Of a stretch of DNA of 64,000 nucleotides, positions 36,601 to 47,873 are shown piece after piece (position 1 is the first letter of the stretch; each line of letters opens with the position of its first letter). Source of the stretch: Saururus chinensis (Eukaryota; Streptophyta; Magnoliopsida; Piperales; Saururaceae). Under the pieces are notes generated by a model. It worked only from the letters and a program-made list of their open reading frames with translations. It ran no database searches and had not been told where the DNA came from. The position numbers were made by a program, and so were the translations under genes. The DNA lies in assembly GCA_035235625.1 (NCBI GenBank), contig CP141141.1, forward strand, positions 12,893,968 through 12,957,967, given 5' to 3'.

Positions 36601-38492
36601 GTAATGAAAGAATAATGAGTAAGGGTTTGATGGCAGGACTTAGGTTAAAAAAGGTCTCATTTGAGGAGTTTGAGTAAGAATATTCAGTTTTAAGGTAGCT
36701 GTTGTAAGTTGTAAGGCCATAAGTGTATGATGGTAAGATTACCAGTATAGAATTCGAGTTTAAGTAAGACTATGCAGAGATCGGTAAGGTTGTAAGAGTA
36801 AGAGTGGAGGATGAGTTAAGTGAAGAATTCTATCTTTGTGGATTGGAACTTCAGGACGGGCACATTTCTGGCCTTATGGGCTGAAGAATGTAAGACGAAA
36901 GTAGTTCCGAACATAATTGTACATGCATAAGTTACCTAATATAAACTTGAATGGTAAGTAACCCTAATTTGTTAACGTTGTGAGTTTGAGACTGAGGGTT
37001 TCGATGGATTAAGTTCTGTTTTGTGCCAGTCAATAAGTAATCAACTGAGCATCCTTTCTGGTCTAGCCATAGTGTTTTCCTGCGGGATTTAGTCTTGGTG
37101 TTGTATTTCGGCCTAGACGTTTGATGCTTTGTTGAGAGCGCTGTAAGTTTTTGCCCTTCTTGGGCTTTGTATGTTTTCTGCCTACCGATGGCACTATATG
37201 TTCTACCCAAGAGTGGCACTGTAAGATTCCTGCCCAAAAGTGGCACTGTATGTTTTCCGCCCTTAGTTGGCACTGTATAGCCCTGAGTGGGCATTTGTGC
37301 ACTCAGGTAAGTAGTATCATGGATCTACTCTTACCTGTTTGATCTTATGCCCCATGAAGATAAGTGTGTCTTGCCTTCGGAAAAGTCCATGGTGTATAGT
37401 TGCTCCCTGAAGGTTAAGGTGACGCCCCAGTGGCATTCCATTCCTTTTCGACGCGGGAGCTTATTAATTGTAATGAGCTTCAGTTGTCGGTAGTATGTGT
37501 ACTATCGTGAGAGTAAGTTGTATGTTTCAGATTCTGAGTAAGTTGTACGTGTAAGACTTAGAGTAAGTGTGAGCTTTTTTGGAAGACAGTAAGAGTAAGT
37601 TTATGAGTATGAGTATGTTGTCCGAGTAAGTTTGTGAGACTTGATTCAGACAGTAAGCGTAAGTGTAAGTGTAAGCTTCTAAGGAAGATGTAAGAGTACA
37701 TTTATGTGTAAGAGTATGATTGTACGAGTACGGTTGTACAAGTAAGTTCATACGAATAAGGTCGTACGAGTAGGCATATGTTGTAAGTATAAGCGTACGT
37801 TTGTACGACTGATTCAAAGTGTAAGTGTAAGAGCATGATATATGAGTAAGTATAAGTTCGGTTTGTACAATGATTTGTATGCGTGACAATATTTATACTT
37901 CTTATTCTTTTTGCTTCATGTGTGATTGCATGGAAGCATCTATACATGAATTTGCAGAGTTCATTGATTCATTTTCCCCCTACTGGGTATTTTCCTACTA
38001 AGTATGAAAATACTCACCCTATCTTTTTAGCCCCTTCCAGAGGCTTTTGCAGGTCGATCGATAGCTGTTTGAGACTGGATTCTTCCCCTTGGTGGACAAT
38101 TCTTCCTCGACTTTGAGCGCAGTGAAATCACAGTAAAGTTATGTGGAGTTTGGTGCTACGATCTCATGTATTGACTATGGTGAGAAAATTATATTATCTA
38201 TTGGACTTGTGTATGTATGCACGATTTATTTTCAGACTATGAAAGAACTTGTACTCAGAGATGCCTGGGAGGTTTTTGTTTTTAAAACCCATGGCCATGG
38301 TAGGTTTTAATCATACGCTTTTGTTTTAGGTCACACCTGAGAACATTTGTTTGTTTAAAGATGATTTAATTTATGAAAGTTGTTTTCACACGTTTTGAAT
38401 TTTGTTAATTTATTTGATTTAATTCTGTGTTTTGAAAATGGAATTTTAGTAAAATTTTAAAGTAAATGTGTGGAAAAACCTTGGGCGTGACA
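33623..38492 (+). mobile_element. 4870-bp LTR inserted into LTR 'c' (solo LTR)
   Basis: It begins TGTAAAATCCCTAAA and ends CTTGGGCGTGACA, with host LTR sequence resuming on both sides. No gag or pol lies beside it, so it is a solo LTR. Flanks TAAGG and CAGGG agree at 3 of 5 positions, so the target duplication is eroded or absent. It is GC-rich at 33880-34740 and 34930-35300, A/T/G-rich later, with ACTGGGTATT and GAAAATACTCACC near 37981-38020. Its first 1.6 kb match 49862-51304 in reverse. The many open frames at 33674-35278 sit in the GC-rich part, occur on both strands and match no protein I know. Confidence 0.75.
37490..37870 (+). repeat. Cluster of degenerate GTAAGT words
   Basis: Within 380 bp the plus strand repeats GTAAG about twenty times (AGAGTAAGT, GTGTAAGTGTAAG, CGAGTAAGTT). 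A smaller cluster sits at 29155-29250 in the related LTR. GTAAGT is the plant 5' splice-site consensus; whether this matters is inference. Confidence 0.7.
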
Positions 38493-40006
38493 CAGGGCGT
38501 TAGAACAACAACACTACATTTTGACTGATTTTTAGTATATCCGATCGAACTGCCCTGTAGGGCGTTCGAACAGCTACACGACAGTTTTTGCAATTTTTGA
38601 AACTTATGCTCATTTCAATGTTTTACTCCATTTAGTGATTCTAATGGTTATGGGAGGTGTATTATGATGAAATTAGGCTACTGGAGGTGTAGAATTAATG
38701 ATGAAAGTGTATGGATTATGTTTAGGTGTTGTCTTGTGACATCATATTATGTTGATAATCATACATGTTGATGAAGTACCTTAAATTTGTGAATGTTGGT
38801 ATTCTTATGAATAGAATATGTTTCCAGTAGGGATATTATGTGGAAAAAGGGTGAGATGTGTTCTCTCATAATGAGGATGGTTTATGGGTAATGGATGTGA
38901 TCATGTTGTAGCTTAATGAATGGAAGAATCATGATTGTGGGAGTGAATGTTCGATTTCACATGGATGGATTTAATCCTTATGGTGGATTTTGTTTTGATT
39001 TCAATTAGGAATCATTGCTTTGAATGTGTTCAAGCATGCATAAATTGTCCTATGAATTTGTGTCAAGCATTGGGCATGTGCTTAGATATGCATAAACACA
39101 CATGTATGGGGAATTTACTATGACATTGTAGTTAATTATGAGGTGATTATGATGCATGAGGGGACTGATTAGGACCACGTTTCATGTGTTAAAACTCATG
39201 TAGGTCTTGCTCACGGATGTATCATGTTAGCATGCTTCATGGATCTTTATTCATAGATGAAGTTTTACCGATGTTTAACCAGAATTAACTGATTGTATGC
39301 AATGCTTAATATTGTGTCCTGGATTAATCGCTTGGTGAATTAATCGAAACTTGGTTGGTCCAAAAGGACATGTTTTCAATTTAAGTTCCTGTGTAGAACG
39401 TGTATACTCCTCCGGTTGAGTCTAGTGAAATGGAATTATGTGGGGACGAGTTGTGTACTTGTCTTGCGGATTTGAGATTATTATTATGAGTGTCATTTGG
39501 ACCCTGAGAATCCAGAGTGGTATGCTGTGTGCACCCGCTACCACGTGTTCTAGGGTTCCCTGTGTGGGAATTTGGGCTCTCCCCTTTGCAAGAGATGTCC
39601 CTAGGCGAATACCCCTGCTCTAGATTCTCTGTGTGAGAATGAGACATCCTTGGCCAGGATCGTCCAGGGTGAGCAACTTTAGGGATTGACAACCCCGACT
39701 CTTTTTTATTTCCTGTGTGGAAACTTGACTGTGTTATCGCCTTCGTGGCCTTGACCGTGTTCTTGCCTGTGTGGCAATGCTTGTGTTTACTCCTTGATGG
39801 AGGCATTCACCATTTGTATTGATGCATATCTATTATGAATGCTATGCATGATTGTGTATCATGTGGTTGACACGTTTGTTGTGTAAGGTGAATGTGGTTT
39901 ATGTGATATGATTGCATGATCAGAAATGGTGTGTTTGAGACACTATTATGCAGGTTTATGTGATATGAATGCATGATTAGAAATGGTGTGTTTGAGACAC
40001 TATTAT
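38493..40006 (+). repeat. LTR 'c', part 2 of 3
   Basis: This is the continuation of the LTR begun at 32495. 38570-38680 matches 31885-31990 (CTACACRACAGTTTT, TTCTAATGGTTATG). It ends in a 57-bp tandem array at 39895-40006, where a solo LTR has inserted. No coding frame is credible here; the minus-strand frame 39381-39806 has no recognisable domain. Confidence 0.7.
39895..40006 (+). repeat. 57-bp tandem array, left part (2 units)
   Basis: The unit is GTTTATGTGATATGAATGCA followed by TGATCAGAAATGGTGTGTTT and GAGACACTATTATGCAG. Two units stand before the solo LTR inserted at 40007. Confidence 0.9.
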
Positions 40007-40354
40007 TGTCGTGCCCTGGGATTTTAAAAGCATATAAAATTTTCTTTTCATAAAGATATCAGAGTTTACCTAGGCCCGCGACTGGAGTCGATCACCATAT
40101 GCGATATTAAAATAGTAGTATCCCCAGGAACCATAGTCCATGTACAAACACACAAGATAAAAATAATAATGAGTTCTTACTCATTTTAGTGCAGTTGAAA
40201 TCCTTGAAATCAATCGATAAAACTTCGGAGTAGGCCCGTCTACCCGCACACTAAGCTTTGTTGAATCCTGCAAAGTTTGGGGGGTGGTGAGTATTTTAAA
40301 ATACTCAGTAGGGGAGTTTATACTATCAGGCATGAATAAACACATGGAAGTTTC

Positions 40355-40360
<6 letters not shown>

Positions 40361-40400
<40 letters not shown>
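40361..40400. repeat. (TA)20 microsatellite
   Basis: Forty bases of perfect TA repeat inside the solo LTR. Confidence 0.98.
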
Positions 40401-40403
<3 letters not shown>

Positions 40404-40518
40404 TTTTTCATGAAAACGGGGTGTGCCTCTCACCCAAAACCACCCCTAGAGCTTCTTCCTACATATCGAAGGTGCTACTAGGGTTTGCAAGCTCTCACGG
40501 CTCACTACAAATGTCCCA

Positions 40519-40521
<3 letters not shown>

Positions 40522-40560
<39 letters not shown>
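40522..40560. repeat. (AT)19 microsatellite
   Basis: Thirty-nine bases of perfect AT repeat, 121 bp after the first TA tract and in the same solo LTR. Confidence 0.98.
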
Positions 40561-40567
<7 letters not shown>

Positions 40568-42576
40568 GAATCTTGCTGCGGGTACAAAGTAGCGACCTCT
40601 TACTTCTCCACAGATCATCTCAAAATATTTCGTGTTTGTGGATAGAAGAGCCACCCGTGCTCATGGGGCGCCGAGATCTAGAGAGTAGAGAGTCTTCCCA
40701 TGATACTCTCTACCCTAGCGCGCGAAGCCTTGATAGTTGCCCTTCGTTAAGGGCGAATCAGGGATCTTGCCCTTCGTTAGGGGCTCACCAGGCTAAATTA
40801 GGTACCGTGCATCCGATTCTGAACCGGATTAATTGTGCTCTCATCTAGTCAACGGAGCTCTATCGGGACGCCCAACAATAGCTCCGGACAACCAAAACAC
40901 TCATCAGCCCCAGACTCATAGTCTTGAGTCCCAGACTCATAATCTTGAGTCCCAGACTTAATCGAAATATCCTAGAGTTCCCAGACTCCAAAAAGAGCTG
41001 TTTTCTTTCAAAACATTATATCCCAATGTTTATCCTTTTGAAAATCCTAGCTTCGCCTCTACAAGACATGGGGGTGTCACTATCAACGACTACAAAGGCA
41101 ATGTTGGTCGCTCATTCCAATGAGACAGTTACCCCTTCTTTGTCCCGCTTCAGTGACTCGATTACCATGCTTATACATTTTTTCAAAACTATTTTGAGTA
41201 TCCTCCTTTCAAAAAGGACAAGTCCTCTAAAATCGTCATTTAAACTTACAGTTTTCATTCGCAATGAAAACAGTGGTGAAGCTAGTTTGTTTCTATCTCA
41301 CACGCTTCACCGTGTATAATTTATATCAAAATCCACGAATAAATATTTGATCAAACTATTATGTATGAGGCAATCATAATGCATGTAGTATAAAACATAT
41401 CCACTTCTAGCGGCAAATCATTCGACTATTTGAATATACATAATAACATTATAAATATACGCTATATAAATCATATTCTATCTCAATGATTATCCGTTCA
41501 ACAGATCGGATATATGTACAGAAACCATAAATTATATCTTGAAAATAATCTCTAGTGCATAACATGCGAGAGTCATATAAATAATAAGCTAAAAACATAA
41601 CCAAATATTATCATCATGCCATAAGAAAGGATAAAAGTCCCTACCTCGCTTTTCGTGCGAGTTCAAAACCGATAAACCAGACACCACGAAATTGGATGTC
41701 CACTTCTGGGGTTCTGGAGGTTTCCAACCAAGAAAATAACCCCTCCATGACATCTAGCACGCTTGATTTAGGTATGAACGTCTCTTCAACGGAAGAAAAC
41801 AGACTCTGAACAACTCAAAAAACTCTTTTTTCGTGCCCATAGGCTATGGACGGAATCTCCCCTTGCCCCGGGGCGTTTCCCCCATATAGGGTCACTAACT
41901 CGAGGAATGGACACTTCCATTGCATAGAACACCATCGATTTAGTTAAGAACGCCTTTTGAATCGAAGAAAATGGACTTAAAATGAGGGAGAAACAAAGAA
42001 AATAAGTTTCGGAATGAATTTTCAAATGAGAAGGAACGTGTTTATATAGTGGAACGCGTTTGACGTGCAGACACGCGTCACGCGCAAAAGACGCGTCTAA
42101 TGCATGACTGACACATGTCAGACTTCTGACATGTGTGTCCTGATGTGCATCAGTTTCTGATGCATCGCCACGTTGTGCGCATGCGGCTCGCGCACTGCCA
42201 CGTGGCGACAAAATTTATTTTTTGTTTAAAATTTCAAAATAGCATATCTTCCTATCCCGAAGTTGAAATTACGCGTTCTTAGTACCGATGGACTCGTATC
42301 GATGAGCCCCTAGAAACTAGATCACACATGGGTAGGTTATTTCGCACTTTTAAAGTGGGTCCCGCCTATGTGGCACACTTCCCGAGGTCATAACTTTTGT
42401 TCCCAACCTGCGTTTCGTGTGTTCTTAGGTTCGTTATGCTCGTCTCACCAAGCCCTATCATAACCAAATAAAAACTCTCCAAATATATACCTCTAAATAA
42501 TTTAAAATAATTTAAAACTTATAAAATAGTTTTATTTAGAGGCAAGAAATCATACCGAAAATTCGCGGTCGTTACA

Positions 42577-42950
42577 ATTATGCAGGTTTATGTGATATGA
42601 TTGCATGATCAAAAATGGTGTGTTTGAGACACTATTATGTAGGTTTATGTGATATGAATGCATGATCAAAATTGGAGTGAATGAGACACTATTATGCAGG
42701 TTTATGTGATATGAATGCATGATCAGAAATGGTGTGTTTAAGACACTATTATGCAGGTTTACGTGATATGAGTGAAAGATCAGAAAGTGGTATAGCATGT
42801 TAATCATAGATTTGATTTGCTTCATCGCCATGCCGTTGCATTTTTTGGTGATTATAGTTATATTCAAAACCATTATTGAGTTTTTATACTCACCCCACTT
42901 TCTTGTTTTGTTTTGAGGCTGCGTGGCGTGACACGCAGACGGACATATCA
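42577..42950 (+). repeat. LTR 'c', part 3 of 3, with remaining 57-bp units
   Basis: Four further 57-bp units (42577-42790, GTTTATGTGATATGA each) follow the solo LTR. Unique sequence then holds TTTTTATACTCACCCC (42884) and GCGTGGCGTGACA (42920-42932), a possible LTR end. The short palindrome GCGTGGCGTGACACGC marks the turn-round point towards the inverted copy on the right. Confidence 0.7.
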
Positions 42951-42978
42951 TTGCACTACCATTCTCCTTCGTAACATT

Positions 42979-43430
42979 CAACCTGCATAATAGGTGTCTC
43001 CAACACACAATCACATCATGTATAACCATCATATTTAACCTGTATGAGAAGTGTCTCTACCACACAATCATATCATACATATTCATCACATTTAATCCTG
43101 CATAAGAAGTGTCTCTACCACACAATCATATCATGCATATTCATCCTATTTAATCTTGCATGAGAAGTGTTTCTACCACACAATCATATCATGCATATTC
43201 ATCACATTTAATTTACATGAGAAGTGTCTCTACCACACAATCATATCATGCATACTCATCACATTTAACCTGCATGAAAAGTATCTCTACCACACAATCA
43301 TATCATGCATACTCATCACATTTAACCTGCATGAGAAGTGTCTCTACCACACAATCATATCATGCATAATCATAATCCATCAACCTACATATCAAGTGTC
43401 TCTAACACACAATCATAACCATACAAGTCG
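42979..43430 (-). repeat. 57/58-bp tandem array, inverted copy (8 units)
   Basis: Eight units read CCTGCATGAGAAGTGTCTCT then ACCACACAATCATATCATGC and ATATTCATCACATTTAA, the reverse complement of the 39895-42790 units. As 57 is a multiple of three, reading frames stay open and give a 19-residue repeat (for example HEKCLYHTIISCI), which is a by-product of the array and not evidence of a protein. Confidence 0.92.
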
Positions 43431-45644
43431 ATAAAAAAACCTTGCTTAATCGGCTGAAGCTTAAGCAATCTCTGCTCACTCCAAACAATCCTCAGTTAGA
43501 AAGTCTGAAGGAATTACGTAGTTTGGGTAAATTCCACAATGGGGAAGAATACCCCCTAGTAAGCCAGTGCACTCAGCTACACTAGTCTGGATTCTCAAGG
43601 TCTAGATGGTCTCAACAGTTTTATTCTCCTTATAGCATTGCCGCTCTTCTCATCCTAAGGAGGAAAACCTGTCTTCAAGGGACATAAAACCCTGTCCTTT
43701 CATACATAATACAGAATCGATAAGCCTCCGATCAATTAATCCTACAAGCAATATCACACAATTACATCTAATTGATCAGCGCGGCTAATCTTGATAAATA
43801 CTCATTCGTAAATCCATTTCATGATTCATGCAACATGGTGCATACATGAGCAATGACTACATGAATTCTAATTAATAAAATGTGCTCCCCATCAGCCATA
43901 CATGCATCATTTCTAATCATAAGCATCAACAATCACCATAATTAGCCCCACATGTGTGTGTACATGGTAGAAACATTCAATTATAAGCATATGGACATGT
44001 ATTATAAATAATCTATCAACTTACTACACACATGCCCTTTAACATCTAATCATGGCTTCTTACTGAAATAATGAGTGAAAACCATTGAAAAACACAATTC
44101 GAATCAAAGGCAACCTCATGCTAGACCTATGTAAACATAATCATTATCACACTTAAAGCTAAACATAGCACCATCATTCACCCATAATTTAATCATTATA
44201 TGTGAAAACATACAAGTCTATTCTCATGCTATAACCTTGCTAGAATCATATTCAAAGTATGAGGAATCATTCAACATAGATTCCAAGTAAGAATTTATAA
44301 CATGTTTGACCGAATAACATGTAATTCACATGACACTTAGACATTCATCATAGATTCCAACATCAAATTCATATCCTTTTAGTAGCTTTACCTAGCATGA
44401 ACATAAGAAATGGTACTTACGGATAAAAACTTAAAAATGATTAAAATAACCAAAACCACAAAATTGTTGTGTTGGTGTTCGAACGCCTTGTAGGGCCATT
44501 CGAACGCTTGGCTGTTTGATCGGCATGCATGGCCATTCAATCACCATAATTGAAATTTTTGGTTCATCTTCTCCACTTTGAATCCAAAACCGAAACTTCA
44601 CATAAACATCTCAACCCTTCAAATCTCACTCCCAAACACCATAATAATGAAATCCATGCTTTAAAAATAATAAATCTAGTCATTTATACCCAAAAACACC
44701 AAGAAATTATAAGAAAGAGATGGTTTTTCTAAATATGCCATTAAAGCTCAAATTCATGGAAACCCACATCAAACTCCATGAAACATCAAATTTGAAATCA
44801 AAGATCTACTTAGGATGAAATCACTTACCTTTAGAGAGCTTATTGACTTGAAATCGATGCTCCCACACCTTCAAATCCTACCCACAAGAGGGTTTTCATC
44901 AATACTTGCTTAAATTCGATTTAAAATACCTAAATCTCTTGAAAACTCATAGATCCTAGAGTTTAATGAGTGCAAAAATAAAATTCCTTTTATAAGGGTT
45001 TGAAATAGAGGTTCAAATAAGTAGCTTTTTGGGTAGAAATCAAGATTAAACCTTGGCAAAAGAAGATATTTGAAAAGTTTTAGGAGAAACCCTAAGAAAT
45101 TAGTGAAAGATTAGGCTAATCTTACCTTAATCACCTTTCCTTCTTTGGAAATGGGGATTAGGGCTCCTAAGCTCTAGATTCCAGCCCTTTCCAATTGGGA
45201 AAGTGGTTGAGCCTTTCTATTTATAGTAGGCTTTGGGGTAAACCTAACAAATAGGTGGGGTATAAATATAATTTAACACTAACAATGGAGATTTTGCTTA
45301 TTTTAAGTTGAAATTGATGTCTAAAAATTTTAAAACATTTAAATGTTGTCTTAAGATGTTGTAAGCGTCATTTTGGACCTATCATTCCAATTTCACATGT
45401 GGGGCCCACTATGAGTCCCACCCCTAATTTTTCAGAAAGATAGTCAAAAACTCCAAAAACTCCATAAAAATTCCATTTGACTTATATTAATATAAAAATC
45501 ATCAAAGTGAAGACAATTTGCTTAAAAACCATTATTAACCACTTTAAATTCAATAGTAAGTCAAAACCGATCAAAGCCAACACTAAACCACACAATACTT
45601 ACTAAATTAAATAAAATGAACTGGTTGAGTTTAGGGATCTTGCA
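42979..45644 (-). repeat. LTR 'd', minus orientation, tail-to-tail with LTR 'c'
   Basis: On the minus strand it starts TGCAAGATCCCTAAAC at 45644 with the TATA block CCTACTATAAATAGAAAGG at 45212-45230, and runs to the 57-bp array. 44435-44560 matches 43-130 of the window (ATGATYAAAATAACCAAA, GGCCATTC). There is no polypurine tract or pol before the start, so it is a solo or broken LTR. The length of about 2.67 kb agrees with about 2.85 kb for 'c' after removing the insertions. Confidence 0.8.
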
Positions 45645-46165
45645 GTCCAAGCACCGCCTTTGAGGGAAATTGAAAGTTACTTTTAGCTCCAATGCTAGAA
45701 GTAACCTAGAATTTTGAAAACAATCTAAAATTTAAGTATCTAAATGAATAGTTATTGATGACATATTGTTATGTATCTAAGATTTAGTTATTTTATATGA
45801 ATTAAGTGCATAGAGATGATGGGGAAAATGGTTAATTTTATGTGAAGGACGAAGTTTCTCCTCAATGGAGATTTCATCCTTTTGAAGGACAAAATCTTCT
45901 TTAAGTCGATTTTGTCCTTCCCAAGGACGATGCAAAAGTTTTGAAGGACGAAATCAAATTAAAGGAGATTTCATCCTTCTGAAAGACAAATTTATAAAAA
46001 AAATTAAAAAAAAAACACGAAGGCACCAGTGCTTGGCTAGCACCTACGTGGCAAAAACCAACACCATTTTGGTAATTACTGTTAGCTCTCGATATTTTGA
46101 TAGAAATTTTTTAATATTATTTATATAATTTTCCCACAAAAGAAACATGAACCTTAGCAAGTGCT
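45645..46165. repeat. AT-rich fold-back repeat (copy 3)
   Basis: After about 200 bp of plain AT-rich DNA, 45845-45992 holds alternating GGACGAAATC / GATTTCATCCTT words. Then GGCACCAGTGCTTGGCTAGC with ACCTACGTGGCAAAAACC (46022-46060) matches the left arm at 25361. Only this arm is clear, so the copy is probably partial. Confidence 0.7.
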
Positions 46166-46699
46166 TGTCGTATCTCATCATAATGCTCCCATCTTGAGAA
46201 GGCAGAGACCACGTGAGAGGCCACCTGCAGCAATGCAAATGAAATATAAATTTCTAAAAAGCTTTCATAACAAGAATATCGAAGTCAAAATCATAATTAA
46301 TGGGTTCATTTGTTGCACTCAATATGGTTGCATCTTGAGAATGTTAAAAAAATATATTTATAAAATAGTGGAGACACCAAGTATGTCTTCGCCCAACCTT
46401 GCCAGTGGTAATATGATTTTGTTCGTTAAAAGGACAAAATCAGTTTTCGTCCATGTAAAGGACGAAAGTTGGCCTTTTTAGCCGCAACTCTCCCTCCCGC
46501 ATTTGGTTTTTGCTCTCCTTTCTTCCCTCATTTCTCCTTCCCCACTCTCCTTTCTCTAGTCAACACAAAAAGGCCCTACGCCATTCAGTTGCAATCCATA
46601 CCCATCACCCTAGTAGGAAGCTTTAGGGTTTTGGGTGAGAGACACACCTTGTGTTATTAAAAGTATTATCTATATTAGGTGATTTGAAATTTTAATATG
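46166..46699. other. Spacer with a small fold-back fragment
   Basis: A further GGACAAAATC / TTTTCGTCC / GGACGAAAG cluster lies at 46416-46471, and a CT-rich leader-like stretch at 46480-46620. No gene is recognised; the frames at 46161-46481 and 46469-46660 have no known domain. Confidence 0.45.
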
Positions 46700-46975
46700 T
46701 TATATTTATGTCTGATAGCATAAATTCTCCTACTAAGTATTTCAAATTACTCATGACCCCCAACCTTATAGGACCTAGCAAAGCATAATGTGTAGGTAAA
46801 AGGGAATTTTTGGGAGCTTTCAACAAATTTCTGAAGATTTTCAATCACACTATAGGTCTTAAGCAAGGAACCTTGTTTATTTTCTCCTTGTGTGTTTGTA
46901 CACAGACAATATATTTCATGGGAAATAAAAATTTTATGCAATGCTTATAGCCACTCCTCTAGGTCATGACACAAG
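46700..46975 (+). repeat. LTR 3'-end fragment in plus orientation
   Basis: CTGATAGCATAAATTCTCCT, then ACTAAGTATTTCAAATTACTCA, GTGTGTTTGTACA and an end like GGTCATGACA (46961-46971) match the reverse complement of the solo LTR's 40007-40340. It is inverted relative to the following fragment of the same family. Confidence 0.6.
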
Positions 46976-47534
46976 CGAACTCCAATACATTTTATTTAAT
47001 TATATATGTATTTAAAAACCCTAGGGCATATAGTAGTGGAGTTCGGTAGTCACCATTGATGGCTAAATTGCGATAGATGCTAGCAAAGATGAAGGTTGTG
47101 ATCGTAGCTGGATACCTAATTGACTGGCCAAGATTGCTACGATATTAATATCCCAAACACCTACTTCATCCTAAGGAGTCTACTGCAGGTACATAGCAGT
47201 CACCTCTTACTCATCCAAGGATCATCTGCAAATAACCTCATGCTTGTAGAGAGCAAAGACACCCATGCTCATGGGGCACCGAGATCAAGAGTGTATAGAG
47301 TCTAACATAACCCAACAACTCTAGCCCCTCATGGTGCACATCCAACCTCATGCAGAACGTAGAGCCCATCCGAAGCACCTACATGGCACGACATATAGCC
47401 CCAAAACAAAAGCCACATAGGGGTGAGCTTAGCTTAGTAAGGGTTTTAATATGGAAGGTAAACTCATAAAATATCACATGCATTCTCAATATAACATGCA
47501 TCACATATCCATTCACCACACCCATGCATGAGAT

Positions 47535-47865
47535 AAATCATATATATTCATGTCACTTGTGCATCATATTGTAATTCCACATTCCATAAACACATGTTCA
47601 TGCTACTTGTGTATCATAATTTAAACTATATTCCATAAACACATATTCATGTCACTTGTGTATCACATGTTCATCCGTAGTTCATAACACATATACACAT
47701 CACTTATAATCATATGAATCTCATTATAACATTCACATCCTGCATGAATCAAGTATCAATATCTACATCCTGCGTAATCAATTCTCAATATACACATTCA
47801 TCCTGCATAAATCAAGTATATCACCACATCACATCCTACATGTTCAAGCATAACCATTCCATAAC
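47535..47865. repeat. Short degenerate tandem repeats beside the MITE
   Basis: Three units of about 53 bp carry TTCATGYYACTTGTGYATCA (near 47538, 47590, 47647). Then units with CATCCTGCRTRAATCAA recur (near 47736, 47764, 47798). They occupy the place in the LTR comparable to 41330-41620 in the solo LTR but do not match it closely. Confidence 0.55.
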
Positions 47866-47873
47866 ACCATGTG

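Larger units (their letters stand above)
40007..42576 (-). mobile_element. 2570-bp solo LTR with perfect 5-bp duplication
   Basis: On the minus strand the LTR runs from TGTAACGACCGCGAAT (42576) to CCCAGGGCACGACA (40007). It is flanked on both sides by ATTAT (40002-40006 and 42577-42581). Both flanks are the same 57-bp repeat, confirming a clean insertion. A minus TATA block (CCACTATATAAACACG) lies near 42035. A paired motif GAGTATTTTAAAATACTC lies near 40291. It holds two long TA microsatellites. No internal region remains, so unequal recombination has removed it. Relatives lie at 46700-49862. Confidence 0.93.

Noticed and set aside
39895..43430. CRISPR-like array
   Set aside because: There are no unique spacers: the whole 57-bp unit repeats head-to-tail, and the setting is a plant LTR.
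42550..43434. Open frames encoding 19-residue peptide repeats (both strands)
   Set aside because: They arise because the 57-bp DNA unit is divisible by three; frames are open on both strands, with no start context or domain. Array structure explains them fully.
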